Part shown: piece by piece, positions 7,219 through 15,029 of the stretch | Numbering within the stretch: position 1 is the first letter of the stretch | Layout: every line of letters starts with the position of its first letter | Assembly: GCA_020631675.1 (NCBI GenBank) | Contig: JAHDGT010000008.1 | Location: 1 to 21,242 of the forward strand | Source of the DNA: Bacteroidota bacterium | GTDB taxonomy: Bacteria > Bacteroidota > Bacteroidia > Chitinophagales > UBA2359 | Length of the DNA stretch: 21,242 bases | Direction: 5' to 3' | The notes under the pieces: generated by a model | Told to the model about the DNA's origin: nothing | Seen by the model: only the letters and a program-made list of their open reading frames with translations | Database searches by the model: none | Program-made: the position numbers and the translations under genes

Positions 7219-7668
7219 CTAATTACTTCCACTCTGGTAACTCAGCGATTCATCATAATTGATGAACTGTAGTACCACATCCTCCATATTGATGTCCTCG
7301 GCTATGGAGTTGAGGTCGAATAATCTGATATCATCGCTGATATATGCTTCGCACATATCTCCATTGGCATCGTGTGAAAGGACCAGATTAATGATCGGTG
7401 GATATACTGTTAGTGGAGACTGGCTGGCACGTAACTCGAAGTCGTGTTCGGCACAACCACCGCTGTAGCTGAGATTGACCATGACGCAATTTTCGACTAA
7501 GCCTATTTCATCAATTTCATAAGGATCGCCGATGAAGGGTAAATCGAAAGGTGGATCGAAGATGATGGGTTCACAAGAAGTTAGGTTACCATTGTCATCA
7601 CAAGAAAACAAGCAGGCAATAATGCTCATGCCAAAAACGAAGGCTGCTATTTTGATTGTACTTTTCAT
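7219..7668 (-). CDS. Small lipoprotein of unknown function
   Basis: A 149-residue protein beginning KSTIKIAAFVFGMSIIACLF, then SC, a signal peptide with a lipobox-like LFSC whose cysteine is residue 23. The mature protein would start CDDNGN. Acidic residues just after the lipid-bearing Cys have been tied to surface export of lipoproteins in other Bacteroidota, so it may face outward. The mature part is acidic and has three more Cys (C32, C62 and C73 by my count) and a predicted beta-rich pattern. I recognise no family. It sits 112 bp from repeat copy 2, which points the same way. Confidence 0.7.
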   Translation of the reverse strand: MKSTIKIAAFVFGMSIIACLFSCDDNGNLTSCEPIIFDPPFDLPFIGDPYEIDEIGLVENCVMVNLSYSGGCAEHDFELRASQSPLTVYPPIINLVLSHDANGDMCEAYISDDIRLFDLNSIAEDINMEDVVLQFINYDESLSYQSGSN

Positions 7669-7780
7669 AATGGGGTTGTTGCTTGAAATGAAGAATACAC
7701 TTGTGATTCAGGTACTTGTAAATCGAATGTGCTGGGGCAAAGGTTGCCTGTTTTTGGAATAATTGTTACAACAAGTGCTT

Positions 7781-7942
7781 CCGCGAGGGATAGTAGTGGT
7801 TATGAAGCGGCTGAATGCGCCCTGTTTGGCGGCGTAGCGGGGCTGATCAGAGGAAGACACCGCTACGCCTGCCAAACAGCAGCAGGCAGCCGCTGAATTT
7901 GAACGGATAGCCCGGTGACCGCAATGGAAAGCTGGCGCTTTC
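7781..7942 (-). repeat. Structured dispersed repeat, copy 2
   Basis: The fullest minus-strand copy. Read on the minus strand it runs: a mini-hairpin GAAAGC-gcca-GCTTTC (7942-7927), the box accgggctatccgtt, then the arm at 7879-7860 (ctgtttggcAggcgtagcgg). Next come a 19-nt loop at 7859-7841 (tgtcttcctctgatcagcc), the second arm at 7840-7822 (ccgctacgccgccaaacag), an outer 7-bp stem gcggctg/cagccgc, and the closing box accactactatccctcgcgg. Compared with copy 1 the inner stem changed from ataaaaa/tttttat to gtagcgg/ccgctac with pairing preserved, and the unpaired A is kept. It lies in the divergent gap between the lipoprotein gene and pyrG. A 85-codon reading frame over it (7708-7965) is not a real gene. 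Confidence 0.88.
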
Positions 7943-7977
7943 GAGACGTAAGACATAAGACGCAAGACATAAGAATC
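7943..7977. repeat. Heptad repeat array B
   Basis: Five 7-bp units read on the + strand: gagacgt, aagacat, aagacgc, aagacat, aagaatc, then cgtgc. On the minus strand these are nnGTCTy units preceded by gcacga, as in arrays A, C and D. The array directly abuts the mini-hairpin of repeat copy 2. Confidence 0.8.
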
Positions 7978-8002
7978 GTGCCGTATGCCGATTCTTTAGC
8001 CG

Positions 8003-8022
8003 CTGGCTACCGCCAGTTTTTT
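8003..8022 (+). terminator. Small hairpin plus T-run, possible terminator
   Basis: CTGGC-tacc-GCCAG followed by TTTTTT has the form of an intrinsic terminator on the + strand. No + strand gene lies upstream, so it would end only a non-coding transcript from the repeat region, or it is chance. Confidence 0.35.
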
Positions 8023-8428
8023 ATTGCGGGCACGCGGCAGGATGAATAAAAGAAAAGCGATTGGAGAAATAAGTCGGAATCAGGGGAATAGCTTTGGTAA
8101 GGTTAAGCAAATGTTATTTGTTGAGATATTTAGCGAGAATGGGAGATGATTTTGTTGCTGTGTTCTAACTTTACAGCCCGTGTGCAAGACAGTTGATTAG
8201 CCTCTTCTTGTAAGTAACGCTTCAAAAATAATTTGTGCTTTTAACTGGCTCTTTTAGCTGTAGCCTGCGTTATGAAAAGCCTCATTTAGCTCTGCTATAC
8301 CTCGTTTTTCATGCCTTGGCTACAACCAAAATAGCTGCGTTAAAATCAACAACTTATTTTTTCAGCCTTACTACGTAACCATTATTGCACCAATTTGAAG
8401 TGGGTTAATTGACGATTATCGCGGGAAA
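8023..8428. other. Gene-free leader region of pyrG
   Basis: No reading frame here looks coding. Apart from the long imperfect hairpin at 8239-8345, listed separately, I see no clear promoter of the TAnnTTTG type, no tRNA and no convincing small gene. The pyrG transcript probably starts in this stretch. Confidence 0.5.
8239..8345. repeat. Long imperfect inverted repeat upstream of pyrG
   Basis: About 107 bp that fold on themselves. TTTTAA (8239-8244) pairs with TTAAAA (8340-8345), TGTAGCC (8259-8265) with GGCTACA (8318-8324), and ATGAAAA (8272-8278) with TTTTCAT (8306-8312), with unpaired patches between and a loop near 8280-8303. It could be a small non-autonomous mobile element (MITE-like) or a leader structure in the pyrG mRNA, whose start codon is 84 bp further on. 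Confidence 0.6.
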
Positions 8429-10078
8429 ATGGCAAAGTATATATTCGTGACGGGCGGGGTGAGCTCGTCTTTAGGAAAAGGAATCATCTCGGCATCTTTA
8501 GGCACTCTGCTTATTGATCGTGGTCTTAAAGTGACCATACAGAAATTCGACCCTTATATTAATGTGGATCCAGGTACGATGAACCCTTACGAGCATGGAG
8601 AGTGCTTTGTAACGGAAGATGGTGCGGAGACGGATCTTGATTTGGGGCATTATGAGCGTTTTCTGGGCATTGATACCAGTCAGGCGAATAATGTGACGAC
8701 GGGCAGGATCTATAATACGGTGATCCAGAATGAGCGAGCTGGAGTGTATCTGGGTAAAACCGTACAGGTGATCCCACATATCACGGATGAGATCAAGCGC
8801 AGAATGAAGCTGCTGAGCAGCAGTGGGGATGGAGCGTATGATATTGTGATCACGGAGTTAGGGGGTACGGTCGGGGATATTGAGTCTTTACCTTATGTTG
8901 AGGCGGTGCGCCAGCTGCGCTGGGAGTTGGGGCATGTGAATTGCTTGGTGGTACACCTTACCTTGATCCCTTACCTAAGTGCGGCCAAAGAGTTAAAAAC
9001 CAAACCGACGCAGCATAGTGTGCAATTATTGTCGCAATACGGTTTGACGCCTGATGTGATCGTTTGTAGAACAGAGCATACCTTGACAGATGAGGTAAAG
9101 GCTAAGATTTCCCGTTTCTGTAATGTGGAGAGCAATTCGGTTATCGAGGCCATAGATGCTTCATCGATCTATCAGGTGCCTTTGATCATGCAGCAGGAAG
9201 GCTTGGATCAGGTGGTGTTGGATAAATTGCGCATTTCTAATTACAGCAAGCTGAAATTAAATCGTTGGAAGCGCTTCATCAATAAGTTGAATAATCCTGT
9301 CGGTGAGATCAATATTGGTCTGGTGGGCAAGTATGTAGAGCTACAAGATGCCTATAAATCGATCTTAGAAGCTTTCGTACATGCAGGGGTCGCCAATTCT
9401 ATCAAAGTGAATGTGGTGAGTATCCACTCTGAGATACTGGATGACCAAAATATAGCGGAGGAGTTCAGCGGTTTAAGTGGCTTGCTGGTCGCCCCGGGCT
9501 TTGGCGATCGTGGTGTTGAAGGCAAGATCGAGGCGATTCGGTATGCCAGAGAGAACAAGTTGCCTTTCTTGGGGATTTGCTTGGGGATGCAATGCGCGGT
9601 GATCGAGTTCGCCAGGAATGTGTTGGGCTTAGCAGATGCACACACCACGGAGGTAGAACCCGATACAGCCCATCCTGTCATTTACTTGATGGAAGAACAG
9701 AAATCCATTGTGAGAAAAGGGGGCACAATGCGCTTAGGTAGTTTTGATTGTAAACTGGCATCTGGTACGCAATCACATAAAGCCTACAAAAAGAAAAATA
9801 TTGTTGAGCGCCATCGACACCGCTACGAATTCAATAATGAGTATTTAGCGCAGTTCGAGGCGGCGGGTATGATCGCTGCGGGTAAAAACCCGGATGCGGA
9901 TTTAGTAGAAGTTGTGGAGGTGTTGGATCACCCGTGGTTCGTAGGTGCGCAGTTTCACCCGGAATATAAGAGCAGGGTCTTGAAACCCCACCCTTTATTC
10001 GTGGCTTTTGTAAAAGCGGCCGCTAAATATGCGGAGTCTAATGCTGATAACTCATTATTAGCAGAGACGACTGTTTAA
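8429..10078 (+). CDS. pyrG: CTP synthase
   Basis: A 549-residue enzyme that makes CTP from UTP, ATP and glutamine, the last step of de novo pyrimidine nucleotide synthesis; it is cytosolic and tetrameric. The N-terminal synthetase domain (1 to about 270) shows YIFVTGGVSSSLGKG (the ATP/Mg loop), FDPYINVDPGTMNPYEHGE and ELGGTVGDIES. The C-terminal class I glutamine amidotransferase domain (about 295-535) has the oxyanion loop APGFGDRG and nucleophile C384 in LGICLGMQ. H510 and E512 in FHPEY complete the triad. All catalytic residues are present and the length is normal for the family. The ATG at 8429 gives MAKYIFVTGG, the usual start. The gene stands alone on the + strand, with minus-strand genes on both sides and a long structured leader. 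Confidence 0.98.
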   Translation: MAKYIFVTGGVSSSLGKGIISASLGTLLIDRGLKVTIQKFDPYINVDPGTMNPYEHGECFVTEDGAETDLDLGHYERFLGIDTSQANNVTTGRIYNTVIQNERAGVYLGKTVQVIPHITDEIKRRMKLLSSSGDGAYDIVITELGGTVGDIESLPYVEAVRQLRWELGHVNCLVVHLTLIPYLSAAKELKTKPTQHSVQLLSQYGLTPDVIVCRTEHTLTDEVKAKISRFCNVESNSVIEAIDASSIYQVPLIMQQEGLDQVVLDKLRISNYSKLKLNRWKRFINKLNNPVGEINIGLVGKYVELQDAYKSILEAFVHAGVANSIKVNVVSIHSEILDDQNIAEEFSGLSGLLVAPGFGDRGVEGKIEAIRYARENKLPFLGICLGMQCAVIEFARNVLGLADAHTTEVEPDTAHPVIYLMEEQKSIVRKGGTMRLGSFDCKLASGTQSHKAYKKKNIVERHRHRYEFNNEYLAQFEAAGMIAAGKNPDADLVEVVEVLDHPWFVGAQFHPEYKSRVLKPHPLFVAFVKAAAKYAESNADNSLLAETTV

Positions 10079-10134
10079 TCGGATCTATGAGGTAGTTAGA
10101 CAAGAGTAGGCGAATAGTTTTTTCGACGTATCTC

Positions 10135-10193
10135 CTTCAGCGTCAGCACGAAGTCTCATGTCTCATGTCTCGAGTCTCAAATCTATTGTCTTC
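10135..10193. repeat. Heptad repeat array D
   Basis: The same flank and unit order as 2534-2586: cttcagcgtcagcacga, then agtctca, tgtctca, tgtctcg, agtctca, aatctat, tgtcttc. The only length difference is one extra 7-bp unit (tgtctca). It lies between the pyrG stop and the stop codon of the convergent BNR protein gene. Confidence 0.85.
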
Positions 10194-13100
10194 TTACTTA
10201 ACGATCAGCTTTTGACGAAGCATTTTGTCTTCAGCTTCGAGAACAACAATGTACGCACCTGGAGCGAGTTGGGAAATTGCCCGACTCGCTTTTTTTGTGA
10301 AGCGATCATAGTACACAGAGCGCCCCTTCATGTCGAATAACTTTATACTGACGATTCCTTCTGAAGTACTATAAAAGTTCAGTGCTTCTCCTTGATTTAA
10401 TAAGGTGGGGTAAATTGCTAATTCGGTGCCTTCATCGTTCAAAGGCTCATTAGTACCTACAATTGAAGTCGTAGAAAATAAGATATTATCCAAGTACATA
10501 TTCTGCCCCCAACCACTGTGAAAACGGAACAGCAGATCGGCGGATTCATGTCCTACATATTCGCTTAGATCAATGCTGTCAGTACGCCATTGCTGGTCGA
10601 TAGGAATGAAAAATTCGCTATCATCTGGTCCGGTCGCAACATCATCGCCACCCTTAAAATATAAGCTGATAGGCTCTGCTTGGCAGTCTGTTTTGATCAG
10701 TACTTCGAGTGAGTCAGAATAATTCACGGCATACTTGATATAGGCTACATCAAAGTGTAGCATGGCTGTAGAGGCATTACTGAGGTCAACCGTTGCGATC
10801 AAATCATCTTCGGCACCGCCCGGCCAATAATCAAAGCCTCTGATTTTGGCGGATTGCGTACTCTCACCAAAAGCACCTACCTCTGTTTCTAATTCCCAAG
10901 TGATCTCGCCATCGGGGTTGTCCACTCGGAAACCAGTAGGAGGGAAGCTGCCCTCAAAACCTTCTGCTAAAGTAGATTGTGCCTCAGAGGCATGCACAGT
11001 GATGTAGAGGAAATCCTGTGCGGTATTGCCATTTCCATCGCTTACATCTAAGGTCACCAGATAAGTACCCGGTTCGTCATACATCACATCCGCATTCCAA
11101 GTATCCGCCGTACCTGGTGTGCCGCCTTGGAAGGTCCATTGCCAGCTTGCACCTTCGTGATTGAGCATAGAGTGATCCACAAAGTGGAAGGTATCTGCTT
11201 CGCAGTAAATGGTGGTTTCCAATTGATCCACCATGATCTGGGCAACAGGCTCCGTTTGACTTTCAAATAAGGGACTTTCCCAGATACCGCTACCATAAGT
11301 AGCCAAACGCAATTTGCCGTCTCGGTAAAAGGGGCGCATGATATTGGTGCTCATTTCGGCGGGTAAGCCATCGTAATAAGCTTCCCAGTCTTCCATACTA
11401 TTATTACGGTAGAAAATGCCTCTTTGTGTAGCGCAGTACAGCCCACCATCCGTACCACCAATATGTACGATGGATCGCATCTGCTCACCGTTCAGTGTTT
11501 CCGTGGTCCAATTGTCCCAACCTAAACCACCATTGTCCGATTTGAATATTTTCTGTCCATTGCCCGAGTCGTGAAAAGCCACCCAGATATTATTTTCATC
11601 CAAAGGGTCTACTTGAATGAGCATGCGCTTGCTGTTAGTTACTGTGGGCGGTAAATTCACGCTTTCCCAAGTATCGCCATAGTCGGTCGTACGCCAAAGC
11701 AGTCCTTCATTCACGCCACTCAACTGTTGGCAAACATAGATCGTGCCCGGTGCGGACCAAGCATGTTCAATATAGGTCACATAGCTAGTAGGCTCATCTC
11801 CGAATTCATAGATTAAGCTGAAGGTACTTCCCATATCATCTGACCTCCAAATGCCATTGTCTTTACCCATATAAGCGATGCTATAACAACGAGGGTCAAA
11901 TTCCATTTCTGTTGATTCCACTGCCCAATAACTTTCATTGGGGGCACTAATACCAAAGCCATGCCACTGCACGGGATCACCGATATTCTCAGGCATAAAT
12001 CGACCACCAATATCAGAAGAGTAAACCAATAAATTGTTCCCTTGATTCACATAGCCACTAGAAGGCTCACCGCCACCAAGCTGTAAGAAATCCCCTTCGT
12101 CATAATTCTCGTAAAAAGAGATGTTGCCATTGTGGTAACAGCCTCCGATCATCACATCTTCATTCCAACCCGTACCAAAACCCCAGAAGTCGGTAGAATA
12201 GATCCCATTCATCTTCACCTCGTAGCCATCCGTCTGAAAGAAATCCTCTGATTTATAGATACCACCATCCGTAGTCAACCAAGACGTATTCCCGATCTGG
12301 CGGAAATCCTGCATATCCACATGAATGTTGTAGTCGCCACCCACATATCCCGCCAAAGGGTAGAAGGTCTCACCGCCATTATCTGACTTATAGAGGTTCA
12401 AGCCCCCCAATAAAATCTGATCCGGATCATCAGGAGATGCCATTAAAGCACAATTGTAAAAACCCTGATGGTACTGCCAAGCCGGGTAACCGATCGCCAA
12501 ATTCGCATGATCTTCATCATAAGGTCCACCAGCGGGACCATTGGGCAAGGTCCAGCTATAACCGCCATCATCAGAGCGATATAGCCCGATGTAGCCATTG
12601 TCGTCTACCTTCGCTTCACCGATCAAGTACGCATAGATGCGATCCGGATCAGCTGGAGATGCTGCTAAGCGTGCCCCTCCATCATAGCTATCTTCATAAG
12701 TTGCTCCATCAAACCAACCATCAGACTGCAATGCAAAGCTGATTCCCCCATCTTCCGATAGCCAGAACTCGCAGAAGTCGTGCTCATTATTATGGCGCAA
12801 CAAATACACCTTATTGCCATCAAAAGCATTGACTTGAATATCGAAACACTTTTCAGGAAATAGCTCGCTCCAAGTATCACCGCCATCAAAAGACTGCATA
12901 AAACCACCTTCACAAGCCGCGAAAACATGTTCCGTATTATCAGGGTGCACCAAGATCTCATTCGGACGCAAACCGCCTTCAAATAAAACAGAGATCCAAG
13001 TCATTCCCCCGTCCGTAGAGCGGTAAACGTGCTGCCCCGAACTAATAAATACAATATCCGCATTAGAAGGGTCGATCTCCACCGCGCGCACGCCACCACT

Positions 13101-13682
13101 CAAGGGATCCGTTACGGTCATATTCGTCCACGTTTCCCCGCCATCATCAGAGCGGTACACATCACTGGTTTCCGTACCGCAGTACATACGATCCCCAAGC
13201 TGATCGATCGCGTACACATTCGCCTGTACGGAAACCAAGTTGGCATCGGTATTATAGACACGTATAGGACCTAAAACCGACCAATCTCCATCTCTATAAG
13301 AGCTGGTCTGCGCTACAAAATCCGCTTCAAAATCCTTTCGCGTTCGGTATTCCTCCTCGGGGTCCGGTCGTAAGATCGTCCCATCTCCCTGCACAAACTG
13401 ATCCACATTTCTACGCCAACGCTTATAGTATTGCGTATGAAAAGACTTCTCGAATCTATGTTCGCGGTAGTAAGCATTATAGGCATCATCCACCTCAAAT
13501 ACATTCACCTCCGCTTCCTCGGCATACATCAATTGTACCCAATCTGGCGCAGCCGCAATATCATTCGCGGATGGTTTGTAAAGCTTGTAATCTTGAGCCT
13601 GCAAAGACCAGCCAGCACATAGAATAAGCATCGCGAAAAATACTTTCACGAGCTGATAGGTGAAGGAGAATACCGATTTCAT
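10194..13682 (-). CDS. T9SS-exported BNR/sortilin-type beta-propeller protein with PKD domain
   Basis: A 1162-residue exported protein. The frame is open back to 13793, but the start at 13682 opens directly onto a signal peptide (hydrophobic VKVFFAMLILCAGWSLQAQ after a basic start), so I place the start there. Residues about 100-800 hold many BNR/Asp-box turns of the S-x-D-x-G-x-x-W kind (YRSDDGGETW, YRSTDGGMTW, YRSDDGGYSW, WRSDDMGSTF, WRTTDYGDTW), typical of sortilin/VPS10-like beta-propellers. Residues about 815-895 form a PKD domain (WQWTFQGGTPGTADTW, then YLVTLDVSDGNG). Residues about 901-1080 form a lectin- or MAM-like jelly-roll. The last 76 residues form a T9SS type A sorting domain (LAIYPTLLNQGEALN, then GAYIVVLEAEDKMLRQKLIV). 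It is expected outside the cell or attached to its surface. The ligand or substrate cannot be told. Confidence 0.85.
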   Translation of the reverse strand: MKSVFSFTYQLVKVFFAMLILCAGWSLQAQDYKLYKPSANDIAAAPDWVQLMYAEEAEVNVFEVDDAYNAYYREHRFEKSFHTQYYKRWRRNVDQFVQGDGTILRPDPEEEYRTRKDFEADFVAQTSSYRDGDWSVLGPIRVYNTDANLVSVQANVYAIDQLGDRMYCGTETSDVYRSDDGGETWTNMTVTDPLSGGVRAVEIDPSNADIVFISSGQHVYRSTDGGMTWISVLFEGGLRPNEILVHPDNTEHVFAACEGGFMQSFDGGDTWSELFPEKCFDIQVNAFDGNKVYLLRHNNEHDFCEFWLSEDGGISFALQSDGWFDGATYEDSYDGGARLAASPADPDRIYAYLIGEAKVDDNGYIGLYRSDDGGYSWTLPNGPAGGPYDEDHANLAIGYPAWQYHQGFYNCALMASPDDPDQILLGGLNLYKSDNGGETFYPLAGYVGGDYNIHVDMQDFRQIGNTSWLTTDGGIYKSEDFFQTDGYEVKMNGIYSTDFWGFGTGWNEDVMIGGCYHNGNISFYENYDEGDFLQLGGGEPSSGYVNQGNNLLVYSSDIGGRFMPENIGDPVQWHGFGISAPNESYWAVESTEMEFDPRCYSIAYMGKDNGIWRSDDMGSTFSLIYEFGDEPTSYVTYIEHAWSAPGTIYVCQQLSGVNEGLLWRTTDYGDTWESVNLPPTVTNSKRMLIQVDPLDENNIWVAFHDSGNGQKIFKSDNGGLGWDNWTTETLNGEQMRSIVHIGGTDGGLYCATQRGIFYRNNSMEDWEAYYDGLPAEMSTNIMRPFYRDGKLRLATYGSGIWESPLFESQTEPVAQIMVDQLETTIYCEADTFHFVDHSMLNHEGASWQWTFQGGTPGTADTWNADVMYDEPGTYLVTLDVSDGNGNTAQDFLYITVHASEAQSTLAEGFEGSFPPTGFRVDNPDGEITWELETEVGAFGESTQSAKIRGFDYWPGGAEDDLIATVDLSNASTAMLHFDVAYIKYAVNYSDSLEVLIKTDCQAEPISLYFKGGDDVATGPDDSEFFIPIDQQWRTDSIDLSEYVGHESADLLFRFHSGWGQNMYLDNILFSTTSIVGTNEPLNDEGTELAIYPTLLNQGEALNFYSTSEGIVSIKLFDMKGRSVYYDRFTKKASRAISQLAPGAYIVVLEAEDKMLRQKLIVK

Positions 13683-13802
13683 AGTAGATGAATCAATGAA
13701 AGTGAGTGAGTAGGGTGTAATAGATGTAAATGTTGATTTGAGTGGCACATACCCGCAATAAAAACTTGCGTAAGCAAGTAGAAGAATTGGCATACAGCAC
13801 GA

Positions 13803-13837
13803 AGTCTCTCTACTCGAGTCTCATTTCTCGAGTCTAA
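13803..13837. repeat. Heptad repeat array C
   Basis: Following cagcacga are the units agtctct, ctactcg, agtctca, tttctcg, agtctaa. The array directly abuts the mini-hairpin of repeat copy 3, in the same order as array B and copy 2. Confidence 0.8.
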
Positions 13838-13999
13838 GAAAGCGCAAGCTTTCACTGCGGGTACCGGGCTATCCGTTAAATTCGGCAAGCCCAAAGGCTT
13901 TTCACTGGCAGGGCTACAAATGGCTACCTCTGGGCCGCCTTTGTAGCCCGCCGTTCAATAGCCTTTGGGCTTACCTCATACCACTGCTATCCCTTGTGC
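13838..13999 (+). repeat. Structured dispersed repeat, copy 3
   Basis: It starts with the mini-hairpin GAAAGC-gcaa-GCTTTC (13838-13853, a GNRA-type loop). Next come the box accgggctatccgtt (from 13863), an outer stem aagcccaaaggct (13887-13899) with agcctttgggctt (13960-13972), and an inner stem ggcAgggctacaaa (13907-13920) with tttgtagcccgcc (13940-13952), again with one unpaired A (13910). The 19-nt loop at 13921-13939 is identical to copy 1, and the closing box is accactgctatcccttgtgc. Stem sequences differ almost entirely from copies 1 and 2 yet pair. It ends 9 bp from the endonuclease stop codon; together with array C it fills most of the gene-free gap 13683-14008. Confidence 0.88.
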
Positions 14000-14008
14000 T
14001 CAACAAAG

Positions 14009-15029
14009 TTAACCATATGGCCCCAAGAATTTATCACCATTAAAATGAATAAGATGATCGGGAGAGTCCGCTATCCATACTTCGGTTTCCCAAGCTATGT
14101 CTTGAATGAACTTACGGAACGTTTTTCTATTAAGAAAAGCGGTCACGTAAATAATATCAGCAGTACATTGTTTTGTTAATGAAGCTAACTGCATTAAGCG
14201 TATTTCGTCAATAGCACCTGAACTATGAACAGCTTCTATTAAGTACAACCAATTCTTCTCTTTTGAATAGGCTATGATATCGGGAAGTTCTTCATGTCCG
14301 ATTTCAAAGAAACGGAGTTGTAGTAAACGTTCTTTTTGTATGAACAAGTATTTATCAGAGGTGTCTCCAATATACAATACTTCAGCACCATAACCGTATC
14401 TCGGTAAGAATTCTTCAATGATTTGCTTTTGCAACTGATTATGTTCACCGATGGTTAAGTCAAGTTTTGCATTTGGTGATAGTCGGACAGGTATTTTATT
14501 AAGATTCCTTTCCCTGAGTAATTTATCTGATAATTTTATCGCTTCCTTGAGTTCTGATTGTATGTGTTGTTTCCAATTATCACTGCCAAATGTTCGTATT
14601 AATTTGGAATAAGTAGGGTTTAGGACGTACCCTCTTGTAGAGTCATTTGTAGCAGAATTAGGATTTGAACGAAGTACAACCCCAGCAGTTACTAATAATT
14701 TGAGGTCTTTTCTTCTTATATCATCATAGGATCCTCTACTAACTGTTCTCTTGGAAATGCGTATTGATATAGTGGATGATATCGCGAGTTTTTAAAGCAC
14801 TTTTGACTTCACCAGCATCCATAATATTAGAAAATCCAGAGGATGTATTCACACTAGCAACAGCTAAGAATGCCATAGCCATTCTTTCTAACCTTCTTGG
14901 AGTATTAACAACCGGTATCCCGAAAGTATCAAGAATGAATAGCGTATTTTGAATCAGTTCTTTTACCTCACTTGTTTTTGATGCGAAAGTTTTACTTTTT
15001 GATTCGTCAATGTAATTTTTTCGGTTCAT
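14009..15029 (-). pseudogene. BsuBI/PstI-family restriction endonuclease, frameshifted
   Basis: Two minus-strand frames together give about 339 residues, close to PstI (326) and BsuBI (316). The first (to a stop at 14739-14741) holds the helix-turn-helix half: RRLERMAMAFLAVASV, then LKTRDIIHYINTHFQENS. The second is open from about 14791 to 14009 and continues SRGSYDDIRRKDLKLLV, ATNDSTRGYVLNP, ELPDIIAYSKEKNWLYLIEA (PD...E active-site strand), TADIIYVTAFLNRKTFRKF and AWETEVWIADSPDHLIHFNG. Removing one T at 14741 (aac agt T agt aga gga) joins them in frame. The start is uncertain: ATG at 15029 overlaps the methyltransferase end by 23 bp, and others lie at 15056, 15074 and 15086. The enzyme would cut unmethylated DNA. 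As read it is inactive unless the extra base is a sequencing error or is bypassed by frameshifting. Confidence 0.82.

Noticed and set aside
7708..7965. Minus-strand reading frame of 85 codons
   Set aside because: It lies across repeat copy 2 and its heptads. Its translation resembles the 42-224 frame only because both read through the repeat.
12437..12742. Plus-strand frames inside the BNR gene
   Set aside because: They are opposite-strand shadows with His/Ser/Arg-rich composition and no family resemblance.
13683..13793. Longer N-terminus for the BNR protein (start at 13793)
   Set aside because: The extra 37 residues would bury the signal peptide; the ATG at 13682 opens directly onto it.
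14004..14011. TAACTTTG on the minus strand as a promoter for the BNR gene
   Set aside because: It overlaps the endonuclease stop codon and lacks a -33 partner at the right distance.
14735..14747. Programmed +1 frameshift in the endonuclease
   Set aside because: No slippery run or prfB-like signal is visible. A mutation or sequencing error is simpler, so it is only mentioned as an alternative.
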